A stretch of 8,140 bases of DNA, taken from the NCBI GenBank assembly GCA_007118235.1, contig SKRY01000017.1, positions 1-8,140 on the forward strand, given 5' to 3'. Shown one piece after another: positions 1 through 6,030 of the stretch (position 1 is its first letter; every line of letters starts with the position of its first letter). The stretch comes from Candidatus Hydrogenedentota bacterium. GTDB taxonomy: Bacteria; Hydrogenedentota; Hydrogenedentia; Hydrogenedentales; SLHB01. The position numbers and the translations under genes are program-made. Under the pieces are notes generated by a model that was given only the letters and a program-made list of their open reading frames with translations, was not told where the DNA came from and ran no database searches.

Positions 1-1409
1 ATGGAGATTACGGTGCCGATGCCTGCGTTCGGGGCGTAGCGGCGGGCGCTCACGATGATCAAGGGAAAGTAGGGGAGGATGGGCGTGATGACATTGGTGA
101 AGGAATCGCCGACACGGTAGGTGGCCTGGGTGAGTTCGGGCGAGTAACCCATGAGCATGAACATGGGCACGAACACGGGGGCCATGATGGCCCATTTGGC
201 CGAGGCGCTGCCCACGAAAAGGTTGATGAAGGCCGAAACGAGGATGAAACCGAGTAGCAAGGGGATGCCGCGCACGCCAAGTCCGTCGAGAAAGGCGGCG
301 CCTTGTATGGCGAGGATGGAGCCGAGCCGGGACCACTCGAAATAGGCCACGAATTGCGCCGCGACAAAGGCCAGGACGATGTACCCGCCCATGCCGCTCA
401 TGGTCTCGCTTGTCATGGCGACGGCCTGTTTCTCGCTTGTGATGCTGCCCGTCAGCCGCCCGTACACCAAGCCGGGGATGAAGAAGAGGACGAGCATGAG
501 CGGCACAAGACTGTTGAGTAAGGGGGCGAGCTGGCCCGCCTCATCGCGAAAGATGGCGTTGGCCGGGAGGGTCATCCAGAGCAGCGCCGCCAGACAGATG
601 GCCACGGCGATGGCCGCGCCACGCAGCCCGCGTTTCTCCTCCGGGGTCAGCGTGGTGTCCGTGGCGCCGGTATCGGCTTCGCCGCTGTACACCCCGAGGC
701 GGGGCGTGATGATGCGTTCGGTGACGAAGACGCCGGTGAGCGTGAAGACGGGAACCAATGCCGCCATCAGAAACCAGTTCGCCGCCGGATCCACCTCGTA
801 GGTTTCATCAATAAGGGCCGCCGCCGGTCCCGTGAACCCAACCAGCAGGGGATCCAGCGAGGTCAAGACGAGGTTTGCGCTGAACCCCGCCGATACCCCC
901 GCGAAGGCCGCCGCCAAACCCGCCAGCGGATGGCGGCCCATGCCGTGAAACAACACCGCGCCAAGGGGAATCAACACCACGTAGCCCGCGTCGGCCGCGA
1001 TGCTCGACAGCAGACCCGCCAGCACGACCGCGCCCGTGGCCCACTTCTTCGGCGTCCATGCGATAACGCCGCGCAACAGCGCCTCGATGAGGCCCGAGCG
1101 CTCGGCCACGCCCAGCCCCAACATCGCCACAAGCACCAAGCCGAGGGGCGGAAACTGGGCGAAATTGTCCACCATTTCGGTGAAGATCCGCTGAATCCCT
1201 TCCCGTTCCAAGAGATTCACGGCCTCGATGCGTTCACCAGTCCCGGGGTGTTCGGCCCACACGTTCGCCACGCTGGCCAGCCACGAGATCCCCAGCACCA
1301 GCGCGATCAGGATAAGAAACAAAGTGGCCGGTTCCGGAAGCCGGTTCCCCCACCGTTCGATGCGGTCGAGCGCTCGCTGTCCCCATCCCGCGCGTGGCGT
1401 TTCGCTCAT
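1..1409 (-). CDS. AbgT-family transporter, 3' end beyond the left edge
   Basis: Inner-membrane transporter of the AbgT family. Characterised members include E. coli AbgT, which takes up p-aminobenzoyl-glutamate, and MtrF/YdaH, which export antimetabolites; the substrate here cannot be read from sequence. 469 residues are visible from ATG at 1409 (AAGGAG at 1416-1421, 6-nt spacing); E. coli AbgT is about 508 residues, so only the last few dozen are missing. The protein is a series of hydrophobic helices, beginning near residue 25 after a short polar N-terminus (MSETPRAGWG). The decisive block is near residues 400-450: GSASAKWAIMAP, then MLMGYSPELTQ, YRVGDSFTN and PILPYFPLI, which closely follow the E. 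coli AbgT signature. A polar loop (EADTGATDTTLTPEEKRG) separates the two halves. It is divergent from the porin at 1817. Family assignment is very secure; substrate and direction of transport are unknown. Confidence 0.95.
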   Translation of the reverse strand, partial: MSETPRAGWGQRALDRIERWGNRLPEPATLFLILIALVLGISWLASVANVWAEHPGTGERIEAVNLLEREGIQRIFTEMVDNFAQFPPLGLVLVAMLGLGVAERSGLIEALLRGVIAWTPKKWATGAVVLAGLLSSIAADAGYVVLIPLGAVLFHGMGRHPLAGLAAAFAGVSAGFSANLVLTSLDPLLVGFTGPAAALIDETYEVDPAANWFLMAALVPVFTLTGVFVTERIITPRLGVYSGEADTGATDTTLTPEEKRGLRGAAIAVAICLAALLWMTLPANAIFRDEAGQLAPLLNSLVPLMLVLFFIPGLVYGRLTGSITSEKQAVAMTSETMSGMGGYIVLAFVAAQFVAYFEWSRLGSILAIQGAAFLDGLGVRGIPLLLGFILVSAFINLFVGSASAKWAIMAPVFVPMFMLMGYSPELTQATYRVGDSFTNVITPILPYFPLIIVSARRYAPNAGIGTVIS

Positions 1410-1452
1410 TTGTTTCTCCTTGCCTTTTCTTGCGATGGTTTGGCAGGGGGTA

Positions 1453-1482
1453 AGTGTAGGGCGGGGAACGCAGAAGAATCAA
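1453..1482 (-). promoter_or_regulatory. Candidate sigma70 promoter for the AbgT-family gene
   Basis: Read on the minus strand, TTGATT (1477-1482) lies 18 nt before TACACT (1453-1458), 4/6 matches to each consensus hexamer. Transcription would start about 35 nt before the AbgT start codon, giving a short leader with the AAGGAG ribosome site. Called by eye. Confidence 0.45.
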
Positions 1483-1537
1483 ACTTAAGCCGCGGGCCGG
1501 TTGTGGCGATAATAATCATTACACTCGGCGGAACGGT

Positions 1538-1550
1538 AATACGCTGTATT
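1538..1550. promoter_or_regulatory. Short palindrome in the divergent control region, possible operator
   Basis: AATAC-GCT-GTATT is a perfect 5-bp inverted repeat with a 3-nt spacer, in an AT-rich island of about 55 bp (1507-1560) inside an otherwise GC-rich region. It lies between the AbgT promoter candidate and the porin promoter candidate, where a shared regulator could bind. The arms are short, so chance is a real alternative. Confidence 0.3.
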
Positions 1551-1580
1551 GATATGTGAGTAAGTTGTGGGAACCGCGCC

Positions 1581-1610
1581 TTGCTTGGGGCTCTCGTTTG
1601 CACGTACAAT
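1581..1610 (+). promoter_or_regulatory. Candidate sigma70 promoter for the porin gene
   Basis: TTGCTT (1581-1586) is followed after 18 nt by TACAAT (1605-1610), a 5/6 match to the -10 consensus. If used, the mRNA leader before the porin ATG at 1817 would be about 200 nt, unusually long. Confidence 0.45.
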
Positions 1611-1816
1611 AGGCCCCGTCCGCAAGGATAGCGCTCCCCATCATAGCGGGGGCTACTCCGCAGTCACACCGTTTCTTTTCAGACTTCGGGCGCACTCCGG
1701 GCCTTATCACAGGGGAAAAGTGGGGCCCAGCGCGCATGGCTTTGCCCACCTTGATTCATACCGCAAGGCAGTAGTATGCCGGAATTTCTAGACTCAAAAA
1801 CCTTACAGGGGGGATT

Positions 1817-3409
1817 ATGTGGATTGATCGACGCCATTTGACGGGATCTTTGAAACACGGGTTGTGGATAACGGCTCTTGTGATGAGCGTTGGATTGTTC
1901 GCTTCGGGTGAGGCGGCGGCTGAGCTGCAAAGCGTGGAAGTAGGGGGAAGCCTGCGGATGCGTGGGCGTGTCTTCTCCAATAATTGGGAAACAACGAGTA
2001 CGCCCGGCGCGTTGCGTATACCCGATGAGTTGTTATGGCGCCGGCCGATCGGCCCATGGGGGACGCGAAGCCGGTTTGCTTGGGACTCCCGCGCATCCAA
2101 CTCGGAGTACGTGGAACAAGACACGCGCTTGCATGTGCGGGCCGGCTTTTCCCGGGATATCGAGAGTTTCGTTCAATTCAAGACGTATCACCGCTGGGAA
2201 GACGGATCCGGCGGCGCCTGGCGTGGGGGCAATGGGGTTGCCGGCAATCCCGCGAGACCCGACCTGTGGCAGGCGTATGTGCAAGCGGACAACCTGGGCC
2301 TCGACGGATTGCGGCTGCGCCTTGGCCGTCAAGAGTTGGAGCTGGGCAAGGGCTGGCTTATCAGCCACCGGCGCGGTATCATTGGCCGGACCTTTGACGG
2401 GGCGCGGCTGACGTATGAGCAAGACGGCTGGGGGCTGGACGCGTGGGCGGTCAACTACCGCGACAGCGGTTTGGTCTCGCTCGGTGGAGACATGGAGCTG
2501 TACACGGTGGAGGGCTCGTATACCGGGTGGGATCCCGCGGCCTTGTCGGTCTATTGGATCGGCGTGCGCGACAGTGAACGCGCCGATGACACGGGGTTCG
2601 CGCCACCCGCGGCCTGGATTGAAGACTGGCGGGGCGTGAACCAGTACGACACCACGTTCTTGCACACCGCAGGCGCGCGCGTTCATGGCGCCACGGGGCC
2701 GGTGGATTACGACGTGGAGGCCGCCACGCAGTGGGGCCGCGCAGGCGGTTTGGGTCAGTATTTCCGCCTGGGCCGCTATGGCGACAATCGCGCGCGCTTC
2801 GACGGCAATTGGGCTGCGGACGCGGAAGTTGGCTATACGTTGGAGAATGTGGCGTGGACGCCCCGGTTTGGGATAGGCGGCGCCTATTTCAGCGGTCAAG
2901 ATAACAGGGATATCAGCTTTGGCGAGTGGTTGAATCCCCTGCGCCGGCCCGAGGCGAGCATCTCGTTCAACCGGATTCAGTCGTTCTTTTCATATTCCTT
3001 TCTAATGGATTTGACGAAGGACATGACCAATTTCCATCAGATTCGGGCCAATGCCCGCGCGCATCCCCACGACCAGGTGACGTTGGACTGGAGTTTGGCG
3101 TATTATGGAGTGAACGAGACCTTTGACCGGCCGTTGTCGGCCCGGGTGGGGCGGTACCGGATCCCGCTGGCGCCAGGGTTGCCGTTCCTCACGGAGTCTT
3201 CCGCTAGCGACATGGGTGTGGTGTCTCATTTCATCCTGCGTTATCAGTACTCGCCGGATTGGAATATCAATTTTGGGTGGGAACGCTTGTTCACGGGACA
3301 AGGCCTGCGCGATGGCAATTTCACGCACCGCCAAGGCCTTGAATTCAGCGGCGGAACGGCGCGGGATAACGCGGACCTCTTTTATATCGATACCTCCGTC
3401 CGCTTCTGA
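1817..3409 (+). CDS. Outer-membrane porin, alginate-export-like beta-barrel
   Basis: 530-residue predicted outer-membrane beta-barrel of the alginate-export type (AlgE-related, Alginate_exp family). Residues 1-35 form a signal peptide: Arg/Lys-containing N-region, hydrophobic core near 16-30 (LWITALVMSVGLFAS), and probable cleavage after GEAAA. The mature part alternates polar and aromatic residues as in barrel strands. The best family marker is near residues 166-198: LRLGRQELELGKGWL followed by GRTFDGARL, matching the usual GRQEL...RSFDG.R pattern. The chain ends in Arg-Phe, the aromatic C-terminus expected for BAM-assembled porins. The start is supported by AGGGGGGA at 1807-1814, although its spacing is tight. 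The likely role is diffusion of a sugar acid, oligosaccharide or other small solute; alginate itself is not shown, and many family members sit far from alginate genes. The gene is monocistronic, with a terminator-like hairpin downstream. Confidence 0.8.
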   Translation: MWIDRRHLTGSLKHGLWITALVMSVGLFASGEAAAELQSVEVGGSLRMRGRVFSNNWETTSTPGALRIPDELLWRRPIGPWGTRSRFAWDSRASNSEYVEQDTRLHVRAGFSRDIESFVQFKTYHRWEDGSGGAWRGGNGVAGNPARPDLWQAYVQADNLGLDGLRLRLGRQELELGKGWLISHRRGIIGRTFDGARLTYEQDGWGLDAWAVNYRDSGLVSLGGDMELYTVEGSYTGWDPAALSVYWIGVRDSERADDTGFAPPAAWIEDWRGVNQYDTTFLHTAGARVHGATGPVDYDVEAATQWGRAGGLGQYFRLGRYGDNRARFDGNWAADAEVGYTLENVAWTPRFGIGGAYFSGQDNRDISFGEWLNPLRRPEASISFNRIQSFFSYSFLMDLTKDMTNFHQIRANARAHPHDQVTLDWSLAYYGVNETFDRPLSARVGRYRIPLAPGLPFLTESSASDMGVVSHFILRYQYSPDWNINFGWERLFTGQGLRDGNFTHRQGLEFSGGTARDNADLFYIDTSVRF

Positions 3410-3458
3410 GTAAATCGGAGGTAGTCCCGTAGTACACTATCCACCTACGCGAGTGCAT

Positions 3459-3509
3459 AACCCGGCGTCAGACCCTCCCGCATGGCGGGGCGTCTGCCGC
3501 CGGTTATTT
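3459..3509 (+). terminator. Imperfect GC-rich hairpin after the porin gene
   Basis: Paired segments are AACC (3459-3462) with GGTT (3502-3505), GGCG (3464-3467) with CGCC (3498-3501), CAGAC (3469-3473) with GTCTG (3492-3496), and CCCGC (3477-3481) with GCGGG (3485-3489) around an ATG loop. That is about 18 bp with small bulges, followed by TTATTT. It sits 50 nt past the porin stop and 57 nt before the next start, so it probably ends the porin transcript; the T run is short. Confidence 0.6.
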
Positions 3510-3565
3510 GGAATTGGCTGGAACGCGGCCAAGCGAAGCCGCATTATTCCGGTCAGGATTAACCT

Positions 3566-4951
3566 ATGAAGGCCTTTGACAGAGACCTGGTGTCAGGGAG
3601 TGTCGTGCGGTCGGTCTGGAAGTTGGCGTGGCCGGCCGTACTTCTGCGTCTGGTGGACGGTCTTCATAGCATCGTGGACCACATCTTGGTGGGAAATTTC
3701 GTGGGCCACCACGGAAACGCCGCCGTGGGCGCGGCGTGGCTGTTGTTTCTCGTGGTTGTCTTGTTTCTCGCGTCGCTGTTTCAGGGCATGGTGGTGCTTG
3801 TGTCGCGTTACAGCGGGATGCAGGACCGCGACAACCTGAGCTGGGTCGTCTACCAGACGTTTCTCGCCACGATATACCTTTTTGCCTTGGTCATTGCGCC
3901 GGTTGGCTTTCTTATCGCGCCCCATGCCCTTGCGCTGGTGAATGTCACACCCGAGGTGCACGCCCACGCGTTGCCATACTTGCGGATCATGTTCACGTGC
4001 GCGGCCCCGCTGTTTCTATCGCTCATGCTTGCGATGGCCTTCCAAGCCTCGGGCGATCCCAAGACACCGCTTATACTGGGCGCTCTAACCACCACCATCA
4101 ACATTTTGCTGAGCACAACCCTGATCATGGGACTGGGCCCCTTTCCCGAGATGGGCACGGCGGGGGCGGCGCTCGGCACAAGCACCGCGCCATCGCTGAG
4201 CGTGGCCGTGGGGCTATTCTTGATCTACCGGCGGAAGATGATCATACAACCGCCTCCCCGCTATACCCTGAAACTCGATTTTGCTCTTCTTAAGAACACC
4301 GCTCGCATCGGGATGCCCACCGGCATACAGGCGGTCTTGCTCAACTTTGGCGGCGTCCTACTCTTCCGCAAACTAGGGGTTCTGCCGTACAGCGCCTCCG
4401 CGCAGGCCGCCTTTACCATCTGCTATACCCAGATCTTCAGCCTCGTGACCTGGGCGGGCTTTGGCTTGCGCATCGCGGCCGCCACGCTGATGGGCCAAAA
4501 CCTCGGCGCGGGAAACCCCTCGCGGGGCAAGCGCGCCGTATACGTGGCGGCTGGTCTAGGCGTTGCGTGGGCCGCCACCTTGGGCCTGGTGTTTTGGTTC
4601 ATGCCCGGCCCGTTGCTGGCGCTTTTTGACGCGGTGGACGAACCTGTTTATAGCTATGGGGTGGAACTCTTGCGGTTCGCAGCGTTTGCGGGCGTGTTCC
4701 TGGTCAGCACACTAACGCTGACCGGCGGCCTGCAAGGCGCCGGCGAGACGCGAATCCCCATGTACATCGCTTTCATTGCCCAGATCGTGATCATGTTGGG
4801 CTGGGTCGAAATCTGGCACCAGCTCGACATGTTGACGCCCACCCTCGCTTGGGCCGCGCTTCTCGTCAGTCAGTTCTCCCGTTGGGTGATGACGCAAAGC
4901 GTGTTCACATGGGGCCGCTGGATGAAGAGTTTGCAGGAGCTGCACGGATAG
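3566..4951 (+). CDS. MATE-family efflux / polysaccharide-flippase-like membrane protein
   Basis: 461-residue polytopic inner-membrane protein of the MATE (multidrug and toxic compound extrusion) family, which exports drugs or metabolites using a Na+ or H+ gradient. Length is typical (about 450-460), with two six-helix halves. The N-terminal motif DLVSGSVVRSVWKLAWPAVL runs into a segment ending DHILVGNFVG (residues 7-47). The first half carries FQASGDPKTPLIL (159-171), then NILLSTTLIMG, and MGTAGAALGT (196-205). The second half has GQNLGAGNPSRGKRA (310-324) and GGLQGAGETRIPMY (387-400). These are standard MATE landmarks in the right order. The start is supported by AGGA at 3555-3558, 7 nt upstream. 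The substrate is unknown. The gene seems to stand alone: a terminator-like hairpin precedes it and the next gene is convergent. A specific role in antibiotic resistance should not be inferred. Confidence 0.9.
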   Translation: MKAFDRDLVSGSVVRSVWKLAWPAVLLRLVDGLHSIVDHILVGNFVGHHGNAAVGAAWLLFLVVVLFLASLFQGMVVLVSRYSGMQDRDNLSWVVYQTFLATIYLFALVIAPVGFLIAPHALALVNVTPEVHAHALPYLRIMFTCAAPLFLSLMLAMAFQASGDPKTPLILGALTTTINILLSTTLIMGLGPFPEMGTAGAALGTSTAPSLSVAVGLFLIYRRKMIIQPPPRYTLKLDFALLKNTARIGMPTGIQAVLLNFGGVLLFRKLGVLPYSASAQAAFTICYTQIFSLVTWAGFGLRIAAATLMGQNLGAGNPSRGKRAVYVAAGLGVAWAATLGLVFWFMPGPLLALFDAVDEPVYSYGVELLRFAAFAGVFLVSTLTLTGGLQGAGETRIPMYIAFIAQIVIMLGWVEIWHQLDMLTPTLAWAALLVSQFSRWVMTQSVFTWGRWMKSLQELHG

Positions 4952-4985
4952 TCCGCGCCGGTGCGGACGCGCGGCGAGCGGTAAT

Positions 4986-5044
4986 TGTGACAACCGGGGC
5001 ATCACCCATTCGCCAAAGCTTGGGGGTGACACCCCGGTTACACA
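4986..5044. repeat. Long inverted repeat between convergent genes
   Basis: Pairs are TGTG (4986-4989) with CACA (5041-5044), AACCGGGG (4992-4999) with CCCCGGTT (5032-5039), and TCACCC (5002-5007) with GGGTGA (5024-5029). That is 18 bp of pairing interrupted by small internal loops around a 16-nt loop. It begins 35 nt after the MATE stop. It has no T run, so it could be a 3'-end stabilising stem, a bidirectional terminator or a dispersed REP-like element. The right half contains its own palindrome, GGGGTG-A-CACCCC (5023-5035). Confidence 0.6.
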
Positions 5045-5076
5045 CATTCACTATCATGGGGAAATATCCCCCCGGG

Positions 5077-5094
5077 ACGGCGCACCGCCGTTTT
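5077..5094 (+). terminator. Small hairpin with T run, candidate terminator for the MATE gene
   Basis: ACGGCG (5077-5082), loop CAC, CGCCGT (5086-5091), continuing as TTT: a compact 6-bp GC-rich stem running directly into four T residues on the plus strand. It is about 125 nt past the MATE stop and just outside the convergent gene's stop at 5130. On the minus strand it is not followed by T residues, so it would act only on plus-strand transcripts. Confidence 0.45.
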
Positions 5095-5129
5095 CGCCTC
5101 CCGCGGCCCAACCCCGGCTCTTGCGGCCG

Positions 5130-5498
5130 TCAGGCCTGTTTGCCCTTGTTTTTCGCGCCGGACTGCGGAGCCAAGGGTTGTTGCGGGTACTTCTGGAAGC
5201 TATCCTTCTTGGAGAGGATTTTTATGATGGTGTACGCTCCCTTGTCGCCGGGCCGGGTCAGAGGCCACGGCTTCTCCAATTCATCAAAGGCTTTACGTAC
5301 ACGCAACACCTGACTTTGATAGCTCTTGCCATCGGCGGGTTCATAAATGACGAACTGACCGGCCTTGGTTCCTCTCACCTGTTCCATGATCTCTTGGATA
5401 TGGGGGTTGACGCGTCTTTCCTTGCCGCCTTTGCTGGTCTTCTTGGCGTTCAGCCCCATCTTCTCTACTTCTTCTTTTGTCAGTACACGAGCAGGCAT
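5130..5498 (-). CDS. Small basic hypothetical protein
   Basis: 122-residue protein that I do not recognise. The start at 5498 (MPARVLTKEEVEKMG) is chosen because AAAGGAGG lies 9 nt upstream (GGAGG complement at 5508-5512). An ATG at 5507 sits directly against that site and an upstream ATG at 5573 has no comparable site. The protein is cytosolic-looking, with no signal or membrane segment. It has a charged N-terminal part (KKTSKGGKERR, residues 20-30), a middle that could form an alpha/beta domain (HIQEIMEQV, GQFVIYEPADG, QVLRVRKAFDELEKPW), and a disordered Lys/Gly/Gln-rich tail ending GAKNKGKQA. The excess of Lys/Arg would suit nucleic-acid or ribosome binding, but no named domain is visible. 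It stands alone, convergent with the MATE gene. Ribosome site, promoter-like -10 and coherent composition support a real gene. Confidence 0.7.
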   Translation of the reverse strand: MPARVLTKEEVEKMGLNAKKTSKGGKERRVNPHIQEIMEQVRGTKAGQFVIYEPADGKSYQSQVLRVRKAFDELEKPWPLTRPGDKGAYTIIKILSKKDSFQKYPQQPLAPQSGAKNKGKQA

Positions 5499-5626
5499 GC
5501 AGGTCATCCTCCTTTGGTTTCTTGGAACAAGCACACAGGCTATTGATTTCGCAGGCCGCCGCTCCTTCTCCATACGGTTGTGATTAGAAGCACTGGTGAC
5601 GGCGCAACGCGTCTTCCTTAAAGTGA

Positions 5627-5632
5627 ATTATA
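5627..5632 (-). promoter_or_regulatory. Consensus -10 element upstream of the small basic protein
   Basis: The minus strand reads TATAAT, a perfect -10 hexamer, about 130 nt before the start at 5498. No good -35 is present at 16-18 nt, so this would be a promoter relying on the -10 or an activator. It is in a locally AT-rich patch. Confidence 0.4.
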
Positions 5633-5693
5633 ACCAATACTAAGACTCTTTCGCCAGTGTTTTTTCTAGCTTCCTAATCCTTCGGCCATGAAT

Positions 5694-5904
5694 GGCGCTT
5701 GCGCCGTGGGGAGCAGCCTCCCGAATCCCGATCGCTGGATGCCGCGATCCAACCCATCGCGCTGTCCGTGTGGGCCGCGCCGGAACAAGAAACTCATCCT
5801 CACCCGCTGGATGAGGATGCACCGCAGGCGTCTCGCCGGCCCTTATAAGCCGCCTTGAAGGCGGCGGTACGGTTCCTCCCAATCCTTGCCCCGCGATTGA
5901 GGGA
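5694..5904. repeat. Cluster of five short inverted repeats
   Basis: Stems, in order: GGCGC-TT-GCGCC (5694-5705); GATCGC with GCGATC, 8-nt loop (5730-5749); CATCCTCA with TGAGGATG, 9-nt loop (5795-5819), which can also pair one register over as CTCATCC with GGATGAG (5793-5815); GCCGCC-TTGAA-GGCGGC (5849-5865); and TCCCAATC with GATT and GGGA across a 2-nt bulge (5877-5904). Five stems in about 210 bp of non-coding DNA could be a structured RNA, a decayed mobile repeat or a REP-type array. The type is not recognised. Confidence 0.5.
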
Positions 5905-5914
5905 CATGATTGCC

Positions 5915-5943
5915 TTGGCCGCCGGGACCCGGCGTGATACTAT
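5915..5943 (+). promoter_or_regulatory. Candidate promoter of the DHS-like/SIS operon
   Basis: TTGGCC (5915-5920) and TACTAT (5938-5943) are separated by 17 nt, each 4/6 to the sigma70 consensus. Transcription would begin near 5950, about 80 nt before the ATG at 6031. Confidence 0.4.
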
Positions 5944-6030
5944 GTAAGGGTAGTAGGTCCGTCTCCCCGCTCACGGGACGGGTCTTCGTTTAACGTGGAA
6001 CCACGAAACAGAGGTATCTCCGGGAATCTC

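Larger units (their letters stand above)
1410..1816. other. Divergent intergenic control region, no gene seen
   Basis: This 407-bp gap separates the AbgT start from the porin start. It holds a promoter candidate for each direction and a palindrome at 1538-1550. It also holds a stretch of about 200 nt that would form the porin mRNA leader, including a weak hairpin (CCCC at about 1636 with GGGG at about 1648). Reading frames in it are short, lack plausible ribosome sites and resemble no protein I know. I recognise no tRNA or known riboswitch. Confidence 0.6.
5499..6030. other. Gene-poor interval with a run of small hairpins
   Basis: This stretch of about 530 bp separates the small basic gene from the DHS-like operon. 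It contains the leader and -10 of the former, a promoter candidate of the latter (5915-5943), and between them five short inverted repeats (listed separately). The longest open frame (minus, 5640-5882) gives a low-complexity Arg/Pro/Ala-rich peptide without a ribosome site and is not called as a gene. I see no tRNA or known riboswitch. Confidence 0.6.

Noticed and set aside
930..1559. 209-residue open frame on the plus strand over the AbgT 5' end
   Set aside because: It is antisense to a clear AbgT coding sequence. It is His/Arg/Gln-rich without domains and runs into the non-coding control region.
2033..2899. 288-residue open frame on the minus strand inside the porin gene
   Set aside because: The plus-strand porin has a signal peptide, family motifs and a C-terminal Phe. 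The minus frame is a low-complexity Arg/Ala/Pro-rich shadow typical of GC-rich DNA.
5499..5573. Upstream extension of the small basic protein to the ATG at 5573
   Set aside because: The strong AAAGGAGG lies inside the extension, 9 nt before the internal ATG at 5498, so translation most likely begins there.
5640..5882. 80-residue minus-strand frame in the gene-poor interval
   Set aside because: There is no ribosome site, the composition is low-complexity, and it overlaps a cluster of inverted repeats. More likely a repeat read as protein.
5694..5904. Possible CRISPR array or tRNA
   Set aside because: The inverted repeats differ from one another, there is no direct repeat with regular spacing, and no cloverleaf with a TTC loop and acceptor stem could be drawn.
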